Assembly (NCBI RefSeq): GCF_041381155.1
Contig: NC_091142.1
Coordinates: 40,783,604 to 40,847,603 of the forward strand
Origin: Argopecten irradians
Taxonomy: Eukaryota > Mollusca > Bivalvia > Pectinida > Pectinidae
Direction: 5' to 3'
Length of the DNA stretch: 64,000 nt
In this document: positions 33,331 to 48,035 of the stretch, piece after piece
How positions within the stretch are numbered: the stretch's first letter is position 1
Layout of the letters: the number at the start of each line of letters is the position of its first letter
The notes under the pieces: generated by a model
Seen by the model: the letters and a program-made list of their open reading frames with translations, nothing else
Told to the model about the DNA's origin: nothing
Databases searched by the model: none
Position numbers and translations under genes: made by a program

Positions 33331-34493
33331 TCATTTTATCTATATATATAGGACATATCTGTGTGATAATAAGGATGATATTACTGGTAGGCCCTGATAA
33401 TACCTATCATTTGATCTATATATATATATAGGACATATCTGTGTGATAATAAGGATGATATTAACGGTAAGGTGATAATACCTATCATTTGATCTATATA
33501 TATATATAGGACATATCTGTGTGATAATAAGGATGATATTAACGGTAAGGTGATAATACCTATCATTTGATCTATATATATATAGGACATATCTGTGTGA
33601 TAATAAGGATGATATTAACGGTAAGGTGATAATACCTATCATTTGATCTATATATATATATAGGACATATCTGTGTGATAATAAGGATGATATTAACGGT
33701 AAGGTGATAATACCTATCATTTGATCTATATATATATATAGGACATATCTGTGTGATAATAAGGATGATATTAACGGTAAGGTGATAATACCTATCATTT
33801 GATCTATATATATATATAGGACATATCTGTGTGATAATAAGGATGATATTAACGGTAAGGTGATAATACCTATCATTTGATCTATATATATATATAGGAC
33901 ATATCTGTGTGATAATAAGGATGATATTAACGGTAAGGTGATAATACCTATCATTTGATCTATATATATATATAGGACATATCTGTGTGATAATAAGGAT
34001 GATATTAACGGTAAGGTGATAATACCTATCATTTGATCTATATATATATATATAGGACATATCTGTGTGATAATAAGGATGATATTAACGGTAAGGTGAT
34101 AATACCTATCATTTGATCTATATATATATATAGGACATATCTGTGTGATAATAAGGATGATATTAACGGTAAGGTGATAATACCTATCATTTGATCTATA
34201 TATATATATAGGACATATCTGTGTGATAATAAGGATGATATTAACGGTAAGGTGATAATACCTATCATTTGATCTATATATATATAGGACATATCTGTGT
34301 GATAATAAGGATGATATTAACGGTAAGGTGATAATACCTATCATTTGATCTATATATATATATAGGGACATATCTGTGTGATAATAAGGATGATATTAAC
34401 GGTAAGGTGATAATACCTATCATTTGATCTATATATATATATATAGGACATATCTGTGTGATAATAAGGATGATATTAACGGTAAGGTGATAA
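33330..34493. repeat. Tandem array of ~78-bp units with TA cores
   Basis: About fifteen units carry GATAATACCTATCATTTGATC, a variable (TA)n stretch, GGACATATCTGTGTGATAAT and GATGATATTAACGGTAAGG. Unit length varies by whole TA steps. The minus-strand ORFs of up to 343 codons here are products of the repeat and not genes. Confidence 0.95.
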
Positions 34494-36383
34494 TTTTGGG
34501 ACTTATAAAATGATCAAACTCAATTTTCTGGTACAAAGAAGTTAAAAGTCGTTTGGTTTAAGAAAAAAAAAGCATTATCTTACTTAATGATGTATTGATA
34601 GCCTAAGCTGTAATACTATAATGGATTTTTATTGTAACTGTACATAAATGCATATCGGATTTACATTAATTATACCTTAAGGGATCATTCTTATGAAATG
34701 GCAAACAGATTATCAATCATTAAATCATTCAATGTATTTGAGATATATTTGATTGCCGGTTATCTTAGGCTTATTTTCAAGTACTGAATAGTTTCAAAGC
34801 CTGTGTATTTTCAATATACAATTGACTGCAAGCAAGCTAAGGCTTATTGTTTAGTCCGTACGACACGTATTTTTGATTCAGACTTAGTATGCTGATTTCA
34901 GGGTAGCATGTTTATCTTAATATTATTTAAAAATTGTCATGCAGTTATTGTCAAATGCTACTACGTATTTCAGAAACGGATATATATTTGATTTGAGTTA
35001 TTACTTTTTCAGGTATTATTCACAGAATAAACACACGATTTAGAATGGAATTTTATTTATCTTTGATTCCGACATCATTTCTAAGGTTTGTATATTAGGT
35101 AGATATTTGGTGCTCTAGTTTCTCGTCACACATGGATACGCTCACGTATTAATCACCATATATAATATGTTAAACCAGACATTCACGTGCAGTACATGTT
35201 CAGAAACAAACAAGCTAATATGGATATGGAAGAAATATCAATCCGTTAAAAGGTTTAACAGTCAGCAGAAATACGATATGAAAGTTCAAAAAGTGTTTGA
35301 TATATTTGAATTATGAATTATAGGCAACCTTATCTTAATGCTAGAATGTTTATCATTTTATTATAACAAAGAAAGTTAGATGTCTTAGAAAATGATAACT
35401 ATGAATTTTAGCGAATGAAACATTTAAGCGACTCTTACAGATATTTAATAATAATACAACAATTTTATATAAACCCCCATTACATTAAAGTATATTAAAT
35501 TTCACCTGTATTCATAGAAGAAAATAGAAAGTAATGTGTAATTACCCTACATGAAACTGGGTTTTTTTAAGCGTTAATAATTAAGTGTGACTTTGACGAT
35601 ATAAATTGCGTGAATTGTAATAAACAGCTTTTTCAATTCTTTTATTACTTTGAGCCTTCCGGCTAAACCTTTATTGTCTTGTACTTAGAAAATATATGAT
35701 CAACTGAAAAATATACCAATGCTTTATTTAAATTATTAAATAGAATCATGGCTGATAATTGTACTGCTGAGCATACAGTTGTAACTCTAACTAGATATTA
35801 TTCCTTTTTTTCTGCTAGTTATATTTCACGTTTTACAGGCATCGCAATAATTTCAGGTGAGGAAGGGTAATTGCTTCAGAAGAGAAGTATGTTTTTCCCC
35901 TAGCCTGGAGATTGAAGTGAAATCGTATTTGAGATTCATGGTGATTGTAGACCATTATCCCAAAGTGCCGTTGATAAAAGAAAATGCCGCTAACATGGGG
36001 TATAAGGGAACATACATTTCGTTTGAATCAGGTTTATCATTTTAACGGCATTCTTAAAGAAGATGCAGTTTGTTTACTTAAATTAAATAAAAAATAATTT
36101 GATTTGATTAATTCTTGATTAACATGTAAAACACAAATACTATCCAATACTGGAGTAATAATATTTTTCCTGTTTTGTGTATTTACAGCACTGCCAACAG
36201 AAGTACTCGCTTTTATTGGAGTTACCTCCCCTCATTCACTGATTCTCAGCTTTGTAGGGTTTGCGTTTAAAAACATCTTGATTTGAAGAGATCGACATTT
36301 GAATTTAAAACAATACCAATCACAAGTTAAAGACAAATACACTTTTTATTACTCGTACGTTTCGTTGCGGAATCGATTCTAAG
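34494..36383. other. Intergenic, no gene seen
   Basis: AT-rich sequence with only short ORFs (such as 35857-36045) that have no recognisable motif or splice context. A possible acceptor at 36189 (TTTACAG|CACTGCC) lacks a partner exon. Confidence 0.4.
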
Positions 36384-36772
36384 TTAAAGGCCCACTATCT
36401 TGCCGGAGCAAAATTTAAGGTTTCTTAAAAAAACATTAATAACCTCAGAAAACACATTTCGTTGATCAAAGACGAGGTAAGAACACCAAACATTTTTTTT
36501 CTGCGTAATATATAACAGTGGAGAGTTGCCGTCTGAGGCAGCTAGTGTTAGTCAACTACCGCGCGGTATTTAGGACGACGGCGGGAAACAAGACTACCCG
36601 CGTTATGAAAATTAACATGTTATTTATTTTAATTGAATTGTTGAGAAGATGATGATAAGTGTAGAATTAACGGTAAGTTTATAACTTTTGCGACTTTATA
36701 AAATTTTCGATCCCATTTTACATTCTCATTTTAAAAATTAACTGCTGTTTCGGAAAGGTAATTGGCCTTTAA
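36384..36772. mobile_element. TTAA MITE, family M2, short copy
   Basis: Left end TTAAAGGCCCACTATCTTGCC, right end GTAATTGGCCTTTAA. Inner segments such as CAACTACCGCGCGGTATTTAG match, in the opposite orientation, sequence at 57685-57710 within the longer copy at 57122-58245. Confidence 0.6.
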
Positions 36773-37551
36773 GAGAACATATTAGCAACAGTAATACTTT
36801 GTTCTAGAATTAAACAAAATTAACATTCTTTTAACTCTACGTTACCGAAATAATTAAAAAAAAAATCATGTTACGGTGATATAACAGAAATCTGAGTGTA
36901 CTCTAAATAAACCCTGAGACATTTCATGATAAGTACACTCTGAGTTTGTATCTCCATATCAAAAAACATATTTAAATTATTATTACAAATCCTTATAATA
37001 TCATCTACTTTAGATATTTACTTCAAGATTTTTTTTTGCAATGAAATTATTACGCCATTGTATCAGCCAGTCACAAGCAACGTTACAAACTACAACATGA
37101 TGTTTAAACCAATCAAAATGTTCGTTACAGGCTAGATCGAATTATTTAAGGAGAGGAACGTATGCTCGGCACCAGCACAAATGATATATTTCAACTTCTT
37201 CGGGATGTGTCTAAGTATTATGTGGAGACTGGGAAGCACAAGATGGCTTGTTTAAGGCCTATAAGACGGTGGTAGGGTTCTAGACTAAAATGATATCCCT
37301 AATGGGATTTCACAAAAAGGCAAATCAAAATTACTTAACTGAACCTCCTACCACATTATCTAGCGATCTATTAACATTATGATAAGTCTACAGTTGATAC
37401 ATGTTAGAGACTATAACTTAATTCCGGATCACTATATATGTATGTTGTTTTGTCTTTACTGTGTTACATTGTTGATCAACTTTTTGTGTATTTATCAATT
37501 TAATTCCTCTCCCGTATTTGGAATGAACAAGAAACTACAGATAGTGTGCTA
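36773..37551. other. Spacer, no gene seen
   Basis: AT-rich; ends at the 3' side of the abductin A transcript. Confidence 0.4.
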
Positions 37552-37564
37552 TTTAATGTTTAAT
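37552..37564 (-). terminator. Polyadenylation signals of abductin A
   Basis: Two ATTAAA hexamers on the minus strand, about 55 bases after the stop at 37616. The paralogue has ATTAAA at the matching place (51497-51502). Confidence 0.6.
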
Positions 37565-37615
37565 GATTTCTTAAGTTTTACATGTCATTCGTAGTAAACA
37601 AGAGCAAACGATGAT

Positions 37616-39089
<1,474 letters not shown>

Positions 39090-39420
39090 CTGCAGAAGAT
39101 ATGGTGGTTGTAAGATAATTCAGTTACGCCTTTCATTGACATGCAATCGTCTGCCAGGTAAGATGGTTTTCAATTACACTTTTTGTTCTTCTAAGGTAAG
39201 CGTAAGCTTCCAGAAAAAAACCACATATCCTATTTCATATCAGAACAAATAAAATTGCAAGACGTTTTATAAAAAATACATGATAGGACTGTTTGTAACT
39301 CAAAATCAAAAGTTTTCAGTAATTCTGATGCTGACAAGACATGATCTATGATGTTATTTTTACATTGCGTTTAACATCTTGGTTTTTCTCTATCATCATA
39401 TTGAGGATACAAAAATGATG

Positions 39421-39970
39421 GACTTACCTTGAAGATCTGGAGAGTCTTGATTTGACGGTGGAAGGTGTAAAGAAGATATGGTGATTTGGTAGTTCTGTCA
39501 GCCCTTATTTATACAGATTTCAGCGGATGCTTGGTCACAACAAACATGTCAGAAAAAAAACATCATTGATTGGTAACAGATATTTCGTCTAATTTTTGTT
39601 GTCGTATTAGTTTGATTTCTTTGTTTTAACGTCAACAATATAGGCTATTATTATGTAAATTACAGGAAAACTGCACTGCAAACCATGACACGTACATGTA
39701 AATGTGCATTGTACTTTGAAGTCGCCGACTGCATGGTCATGTTTTGTGGACTGGACGTGGTGGTGTAATTAGTGCAGTGACATGTTCGAAAGGTTGTGTT
39801 GCACAGATCAAGAGCAAAATCAATCCATGATTCAGTCATTGTAGTTTCGTGACACAGGTGTGGACCATAAAGACTTCAATTTGAATAGAAGATGCATATA
39901 AGAGTTTCAACCTTGAACATGTTTTTCTTATTTCAGCGAAAGGTAAGCTATGTAAGAGCTGGATATTATC
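39421..39970 (-). promoter_or_regulatory. Promoter and non-coding exon 1 of abductin A
   Basis: TATAAATA at 39506-39513 (minus strand), probable start near 39480, and exon 1 ending TTCAAG|GTAAGTC at 39428. The block up to about 39970 closely matches 53045-53536 upstream of abductin B, including GAAGTCGCCGACTGCA. It is unlike the promoters of the Gly-Met pair. Confidence 0.7.
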
Positions 39971-40790
39971 ATTGAGAGTAGACATTAATAGAGTAGATTC
40001 CAATTTAAGATTTGTATAATGAAAACTGATACAACTCGCCATATATATAAACATGTATTCAACATGGACAGCGCATAGAATGACAAAAATTTATAATATA
40101 AATCAACGAAGTACAGGGGAGAGAGACAGTAAGTCTAAAATAGGAACAAAAACATAAATTAAGAATACGAGATAGGAAGGATAGGAACACAGCATTCGGA
40201 TATGTTAACCTATATAAATTGGAGAACCTATCAGTTTGCAGCATGTAGCTTTGAAAAATTAAGAAGATTTTTGAAGTTAGATGTACTGTGTTATGAACAT
40301 ATTGTGAATGGTCACTTCAAAGAGCATAATATTGAGTCTATATATGAAATTAAGCTTTGCCGTATCTGAAATAATTTACATAGCAGATTCTTTACGTTTA
40401 GGGAACTGGACTTTATTCACAGTCGAGCATGATCAATTTTGTCGTTCGAGGTAGATTACCGATTGACAAATGTTATAGTCACTTTAGAGTATTACATGTC
40501 TTCGTGCATTGTGAACGTACATTCGGATTAAACTGAATGTATTTTATGTTAGTTGTTTATAGTTGCTTGGTTTATTTTTTGTGTACTGGTTTTCACAAAA
40601 AAACAACAACAAACAAACACACAAAAACAACACCAACATATAAATAGCGAATGCATGGTCAATGTCTATGGCAAGTATCGGCGAGCCACTCTTTCTGCCT
40701 TGAACAAATATACAGCTTATATTAAAGACATTAGGCATGTATACACTGTACGTGTTATCCCGCAACATTCATTAAAAATAACAGAACTAT
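39971..40790. other. Intergenic, no gene seen
   Basis: AT-rich sequence; the ORF at 40553-40855 overlaps a LINE remnant at its end and is otherwise unsupported. Confidence 0.4.
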
Positions 40791-40794
40791 TGAG

Positions 40795-41480
40795 CACGCA
40801 TTTGGGATTGTTACAAAATGCAAGAGTTTTACAACACTTTGGAACATTTTATTGATGATCTGCTAATTCCTTTTAGATTTAAAGTTGCTCCACCGCTGAC
40901 AAATGGTATTTTTTCACTATAAAAACCAGGAGCAGACGATTAAGTATTTTTCTTCAGTTACAAAAGTCACTTACTTTACACCATTACCACCATTGAAAAA
41001 ATTGAGCCTCTAATTTTACTTCAAGTTAAAAATATAACAAATAATTAATTGCATCCCGAAAAAATTCCGTGTCACTATATCCTATATGGAATGAAGTACT
41101 GATTGCGGATGCATCAAAGGCGAAATAAATGATTTTATATTATTTTTTGTTTGAATTAGACATATATATACACAACAATTATTGTTCAAATGATGAATAT
41201 CATTTATACTCTGTCGTCGGTGGAGCATCTTTAATAAAGAAACATTGCTTTTCGGATTTCATACTAGAGTAATAAATAGTGAAATTGATAATGAAATAGT
41301 TCTCATGATTAAATGGTATATATATTTCTAGATGTCTAAACACACCATTATCCATCACCGCTTTCATCAATCATATTAAAGATCAGTACAAAATTCAGAA
41401 ATTAAATATACAAATTAGTGATAATATACTGAAAGTTAAATTTGACAGGAAATGGGTAAAATGGCAAAGTTTAATATAAT
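40795..41480 (+). mobile_element. LINE ORF2 C-terminal remnant, split by a MITE
   Basis: Plus-strand blocks WDCYKMQEFYNTLEHF and DDLLIPFRF end at 40878, then resume after 41234 with NKETLLFGF and, after a frame change, ISRCLNTPLSITAF and INHIKDQYKIQKLNI. The blocks follow the same order as in the LINE at 45432-48035. The MITE at 40879-41234 lies exactly between PFRF and NKE. Confidence 0.65.
40879..41234. mobile_element. TTAA MITE, family M1, copy 2
   Basis: Ends AAGTTGCTCCACCGCTGACA and TCGTCGGTGGAGCATCTT flanked by TTAA. Taking out the element and one TTAA leaves AGATTTAATAAAGAA, an uninterrupted LINE reading frame. This fixes the element boundaries and its TTAA duplication. Confidence 0.85.
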
Positions 41481-43890
41481 TATCATGATTATCAAACGTC
41501 ATACCTTTCCTCTTAATGCTTTAAGGTGTTTTTTTTAAAGTAGTTGACTACCAAAGTCCTTTTATTAATGTAAACAATTTAACCCAAAAGCTTTTCTGAT
41601 GTATATTGTTATGTTTTTTAAAAAGTAGTTTAGTGTTGTCTTTTGTGCAGTGTTTTTGTTATATGACTAAATGTGTGTTGAGTATGTGTGTCTTTTGCGT
41701 GTGTGGTTATTTTATCTGTTGGTTTGTGGAAGTATGAGAGATATATTGTTCAATGTGTATTATGCATGTATGATAAATTGGAAAAATAATAGAAATATGA
41801 AAACATTACATAACTTTAGCAAAATGCCTATATTGTTGAAAATACATCCTTCTTTCAAACCTGTTTTGCGCTCTTGAAGTTGGTTACTCGAATCGGCCCT
41901 CGTGCTAAATACAGAAAATATGATAGAAAGTGTATTCCGAAAAAAATCAATGCTTGTTTTAGGTAATTATGGCGCGAACTCATCAAGTAAAGATAAAAAA
42001 AATTACTCAGCAAATGTATGTGAATGAAGTGTATAAATTTTGGTAAGGACTGGCAAGATGTGTCCAATTTTTTGACAGGCTCAGGAATATATATCATTAC
42101 CACGATATATTATGGCGATTGTGCTTAATCTAAAACGAACCAATTTGTGTCTAAAACAACAGTTTTTACCAAGTGGAAAATAATAAACAACTAATGAATG
42201 GTATAATATCAATTATACTACGTAGGACCTTACGTAAGATATTTGTAAGTATACGTAAGGAATATCTTTGCCGTCAGTAAATTGGGCCAAAACAAAAGTA
42301 TATGTATGTTTCAGGTTAAATGACTGAAAAAATAGGGTATGTCGGTCGGGATTCTAGGTTTTTTTTGTTTTGTTTTTTATCATTATTATTTTTTTCATTT
42401 TTAGGAGGGTTAAGTTGCTTACTACGACATTAAGAAGTAATTTGTCTTTCATTCGGGCTGGTTAGAAGTTTTTTATATCTCATTGCTGTAATTTTTACTT
42501 TATCTGGATATTCTTAAAGCAAGTGTGAAAATCTAAGCTGAAAACTTCACACACTACTCTTTTATTTTGAATAAGCATGATAAAATAGCTAGGGTCGTAG
42601 GTAAAAACTAGGGTAGGTAGGTAGCAGTGTACAGTTAGACCGAATGGCCACGGATGAGATTTTTATGAAGCAGAAAGCCCCTGTTTTATTATATGCATAT
42701 ATATATTTTTTTTAAATGTATATGTCTTAAAATTGGTGAATTCAGTCTAGAGACTTAGATGCAGGCTTCACGTTTGCAGAAAGAAATTCAACAAAATGGT
42801 TACACTATCACGACAGTGATGCTTGGTTTTAAACTGTGTCCAAGAAAAAAATTCTACTAAAGGGGATGAAATTTAGGGTTGAAAATCCATTTTTTTGCAA
42901 TTAAAAAAATGGTTACCATGGTTTTTTTTTCAGGCTCATAAAACAACAAAAAGCAGACCTGTCCAAAAATGAACTCTGCATGACAATTGCAAATGTTGTG
43001 TAGATTAAATATATATATACTTTTATATAAGTATTATTTAAGGTTAAAAAGCTGTGTGTACATAACTATGGCCTGCAGATTATTTTGCTGACGTTTTCAA
43101 ATCTACTGTACACTGCTACCGTATGGGAACCAGAAAAGTACAAAAAAAAAAAAAAAAAAAAAAAAAAAATTCGTTATTGCCTTACTGAAAAAGTAATTAT
43201 TCAATATTTGGAATAATATATCTAAAACACATTCAATGTATTGTTGGACATAACGACGAATATATTTTGATGTAGATACATAAAATATAGACATTGTTAT
43301 TATCGGCCGTAAAGAATAGTCTATTAGACTATCACAGGAGAATGAAATATTAGAGCGATGGTGTTTAACGGAAATGAAGAATCTCTTAACTTTCGATAAA
43401 CAACCTGTGCAAATGATGAATACCACCTCGAGCAGAAAAAGACAGTTCCAGTAATTTTGTCAACGAAAAGACTTATTGTAAAAATGACTTGTATTCAAAT
43501 GTTTTCCTCCCATTTGACCTAATGTACAAATGCACAGGATTCATATAGACTATGAAATAGTCAATTAAATGTTCTAGGATGAAATGTTACGAGTAATTTT
43601 TGCATCACTTGTCAACGTGCCAATATCAAATTTGGATTAAACACTTCATTACTGCATTCATTCCATTTTTCTGCGGAAAATGACATATGTAGAAAGTTTG
43701 AATAAAAATCATGTCAAAGGTAGTTGGTGAGGTTTGTTTCGAGACTCGTATTTTTCCTTAAATATGGAAAAAAAGTATATTATATAAAATAATCTGAATA
43801 CCTTAAACCACAAACAAATAAAACATATCTGGTACTGTCAGATGAATACAACCTTTGGAAATAAACACAATTTTTAAAGCAATTTAGACA
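41481..43890. other. Intergenic, no gene seen
   Basis: AT-rich sequence with a 28-base A run at 43142-43169. A short segment near 42640-42690 (GGCCAC...AAAGCCCCTGTTTT) resembles 48890-48935, probably an old shared repeat. No exon is supported. Confidence 0.4.
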
Positions 43891-43893
43891 TAA

Positions 43894-44247
43894 GTGATCC
43901 TTTATAACAGATATAAAAAAAATCCAAACAGAATACGATCATATTTAGAATTTTTTTTATATAGCTGAGATTGTCTGAACACAACGAAGTATGGGTGATA
44001 CATATTAAAACGTGATCCTTCATAACAGATATAAAAACAATCCAAACAAAATACGATCATATTAAGAAAACATTTCATATAGCTGAGATTGTCTGAACAC
44101 AACGAAGTATGGGTGATACATATTAATACGTGATCCTTCATAACAGATATTAAAAAAAATCCAAACAGAATACGATCATATTTAGAAAACAGTTCATATA
44201 GCTGAGATTGTCTGAACACAACGACGTATGAGTGATACATATTAAAA
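43894..44247. repeat. Three tandem 118-bp units
   Basis: Units start at about 43894, 44012 and 44130 with GTGATCCTT(T/C)ATAACAG and include TAGCTGAGATTGTCTGAACA and CGAAGTATGGGTGATACAT. A diverged single copy of part of the unit (AGTGATCCTTTA, CAGCTGAGATCGTC) lies near 63110-63175. Confidence 0.85.
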
Positions 44248-44568
44248 ATTAATTACATAGAATATTCAGTCAAAGATTAATCGATATTCGAAAGATAAGA
44301 TTATCTCTATTTTGTTTCTTTTATTCACGTCTTGACTATGAATTTGGTTTAAAATGTAATTGAGGAAAACCAATTTGAAAAGAATGCATCAAAGACATTT
44401 CAAAAATGCGAATTTGTACTTTGCGTAACGTAAATTATATTTACTAGGTTGTTTCATTTGTTCTAAAGGCTCACTACATTTCCGAAAAATATTAAACGTT
44501 TCGTTAAAATAATAACTTTTTTATAATTATTTTATTTTTCCAAAGCATTTTTACAAATACAAATACAT

Positions 44569-44955
44569 CATCATCATCATCATCACCATTCACCGTCATC
44601 ATCATCATCATCACCATTCATCATCATCATCATCATCATCATATCATCATCATCATCATCATCACCATCACCATCATCATCACCATCATCACCATCATCA
44701 TCATCATCATCATCACCATTCATCATCATCACCATCACCATCACCATCATCATCATCATCATCATCTTCAGCAGCAACATTCATAATAGTCATCGTCATT
44801 ACCATTCTTCATCATAATCATCATCACATCACCATCATCATCATTTGCAGTCGCAGTTTCATACACCATCATCATTGTCTGATGCATCAGCTTCATTCAT
44901 CTACATCATTATTGTTCATTATCATTCATCATCATTATTATCATCTGCAGTAGCA
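44569..44955. repeat. CAT/ATC trinucleotide microsatellite
   Basis: Nearly continuous CAT repeats with CAC interruptions to 44766, then broken CATCAT clusters to about 44955. The reverse-strand Asp/Met-rich ORF is a repeat artefact. Confidence 0.95.
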
Positions 44956-45104
44956 GCTTCTACCTCATTCCTCTATTTACGAACATGATCCTCACTCCCG
45001 CATCCACACAGACACACATACGCCACACACGCCTACATACATAACCTCGCACGCAAGTTCTTACACAAGCACTCTAAGGAAAAGAGTATGATACATATTA
45101 GAGA

Positions 45105-45215
<111 letters not shown>

Positions 45216-45431
45216 AGAGATCGAAACAAGATTTATGTGGTATTATAAACTCTAGGAGCGCAATGAAGGATAACTAATTTATGTACGAGTACATGGTAAA
45301 AACGTTATAGTAAATGATACATAGTTACATGCATATATTGCCATGATAAGACTATCATAGATTGTTGCATTAAATAAAGAAATATACAAATAGTTAACTA
45401 GTCAGCTAAATCAATAAGTTTTTTCCGAATT

Positions 45432-48035
45432 TCACCATTCATTTTCACATTTCCGCTGAGCACCTCCATCTTTACTATTGGCAATATGTTTTTGAGAAAT
45501 GTAATGTTCTTTAATTAAATTGAGTAGAGCATGTGGACTTAAAATTTTATGCAAACATCTGGTTTTGTATATGTAATACATAAAAATAATCAAAATTTCA
45601 TTGATTGCTCTATTTATAGTATTATATCTATTTTGTGAAAACAAACCAAAAAGAACGCTTTGTTTATTGTATGGAAACGGGATATAGAGTACATCCAGAA
45701 ATGTCTCTGCGCTTTGCAAAAGTCTCTGAGTTTCTCTGCATTCCCAAAGAATATGGACAATGGTTTCTCTTTCAAGATTGCACAAGTTACATAGTGAATT
45801 ATTGGCTAATCCTACTTTACATACAAACGAGTTTGTTGTTAAAATATTTTGTACTATCCTGTACTGAAACCATTGTAGTTTTGTGTTTTAGTAACCTTGA
45901 AAGGATTATTATATATGTTGACCCAATTTAGCTCAATATCTTCAAATAGATCATCCCATTTTCCTCTACCAGTTGAAATGAGATTATCTTTAACCATGAT
46001 AATATAAAAATATTTTGTCCCATTTAAATTTTTCACAAAAAGTAAGATATTATTAGGGATAATTGGATAGACTATTTCATGGTTCATATTTACAACATTA
46101 AGTCTCGTTAAAAGTCTTTTGATAGATGTGATTACACCCTGAAATTGAAGGAAATTTATATTGATATTATACACATGCATGGATTCTTGATATGTATAGA
46201 AAGAACGTGTAGTGGGATCTTTTACTAAATCATTAATTATTGTTACACCTCTATCATACCAGGACTTATAAAAACTACATTTCCTCCAATAGTTATATCT
46301 TTATTATACCATAATGGCTTTGTCTGTGTACATGATAATATATCCATTTTTTTTCTCATCCCATCTACATCATTGAATTTTTTCCATGCTTTAAAAACGT
46401 CTTTCCAGAAATTATTCCTGCAATGTGACCTACATTCCTCAATATACTCACTACCGCATATTGATAACTTTTGAAAACCAGTATGTGATTTAAAAATAAT
46501 TTGCCACTTGCATGTATTTTTTAAAAGCTGGCCTACCCAAGTAAGTTTCAAGGAATCAATAAATAGTTTTACATTTACCATTCTTAGACCGCTTTCATTA
46601 AAATCTTGCACCAAGACATCCCTCTTTATTTTATCTACCTTACTGTTTCATAGAAAGTTAAACAGAATAGTGTTAAGTTCTTGAAGAAATGTTTCATTAG
46701 GATTTGGTTATGAAATAAATAAGTGAATAAATTGAGACAAAAAAGAGACTTAATTAGGGCTATTCTGCCAATGGGTGTGAGAATTCTTTTGCCCATTGTC
46801 TTTATTAGTGCTTTAAGTTTAATTAACTTCTTATCGAAATTTAATTTTAATCTCATGCATGTTCACACTAAATTCAATTCCAAGCAGTGTAAATTTAGTT
46901 TTACTCCATTGTAAATTTAACTCTGGTAAAAAGGTATCACCACTATAACTTTTGCCCCCTATCCAAATGACCTGTGTTTTATCAACATTAAGTTTTAACC
47001 CAGAGTTTTTTGCAAAGGAGTTCAACTCACAAATAGATTCCTTTAACGATACTTCTGAACCATTTAGTATAAGTGTGGTATCATCAGCATATTGGGAAAT
47101 AAGAATGGGAAAATTACCTACATCTATACCCTTAATCTTCTTGTTATTTCTTATCCTGATACCTAGAATTTAAACACACAGCACAAAGATGTATGGCGCG
47201 ATTGGGTCCGCTTGACGGCAGCCTCTTCTGATGTGGAGAAAAGAAGAAGATTTCCCCCCCCCCCCCTCTGGTTCACCGCAGCAATAATGTTAGTGTTAAA
47301 CAATTTAACCCATTTTTGAATATCTGGACCAAAATTAAATTGAAATATTTCAAAACTTTATTTACAAATTTCCAAGACACAGAATCAAAGGCCTTTTCAA
47401 AATCTAACATGAGTAACATGCCTGGTATATTTTTTTTCTTCGGCATATTGCATGATATCGTAGACAAGTCTTGTATTTTCTCCAACATAGCCACCAGTGA
47501 GAAATCTTGTTTGATCCTCACAAATTAATCTATCTAGAACTTTTTTAATCCTGCTTGCTATACATCCTGAAGCTCTTTTACATACTATATTTAAAAGAGT
47601 AATAGGACGCCAGTTTTTCTAAAATTGCCTGGGTTTATCTCCCTTAGAAATACACGTGATTACACCTTCTCTTTGAGTTACAGACAACATTCCCTTTATA
47701 TATCCAAAAGTTATAGATCTAACTATGAAAACCCCTCACTGCTTCAAGAAATAACTATGAAAACCCCTCACTGCTTCAAGAAATATTTTTAAAAAATCCG
47801 TAGTGAAACCATCTGTGCCCGGACTTTAATTGTTTTTCATATTTTTCAGAGTTTTAGCTGCCTCATCTAAAGAAATCATCCCTTCTAAACTTCTAGCCTC
47901 GTTATTATCTAATTTTGCAACATCATACCTACCTAAATAATCTGTTAAGTTAGCATCCTCTGTATCACAGTTTTCATAATATAGCTTTTCATAATAAGAA
48001 TGAACTTCATTGAGAATATCATCCTGATCAATGAA
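45432..48035 (-). mobile_element. 5'-truncated LINE, reverse transcriptase region
   Basis: Minus-strand frames show, in order: ILNEVHSYYEKLYYEN, MISLDEAAKTLKNMKNN and PGTDGF; MLDFEKAFDSVSWKFV; ADPIAPYIFVLC; the catalytic QYADDTTLIL (YADD at 47080-47091); GLKLNVDKTQVIWIG; ILTPIGRIALIKSL; GLRMVNVKLFIDSLKLTWVG; and the C-terminal ETIVHILWECRETQ. This is a non-LTR retrotransposon ORF2 lacking the endonuclease part, with several frameshifts and stops. A C run at about 47255-47266 replaces sequence just before the PIAPY block. A ~30-bp direct duplication lies at 47727-47785. The clade is probably L1/Tx1-like, judged by motif wording only. Confidence 0.8.

Noticed and set aside
33340-34371. 343-codon minus-strand ORF
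   Set aside because: A translation of the ~78-bp tandem array; the same peptide appears in several frames because of the repeat.
44583-44780. Asp/Met-rich ORF
   Set aside because: Reading of the CAT microsatellite.
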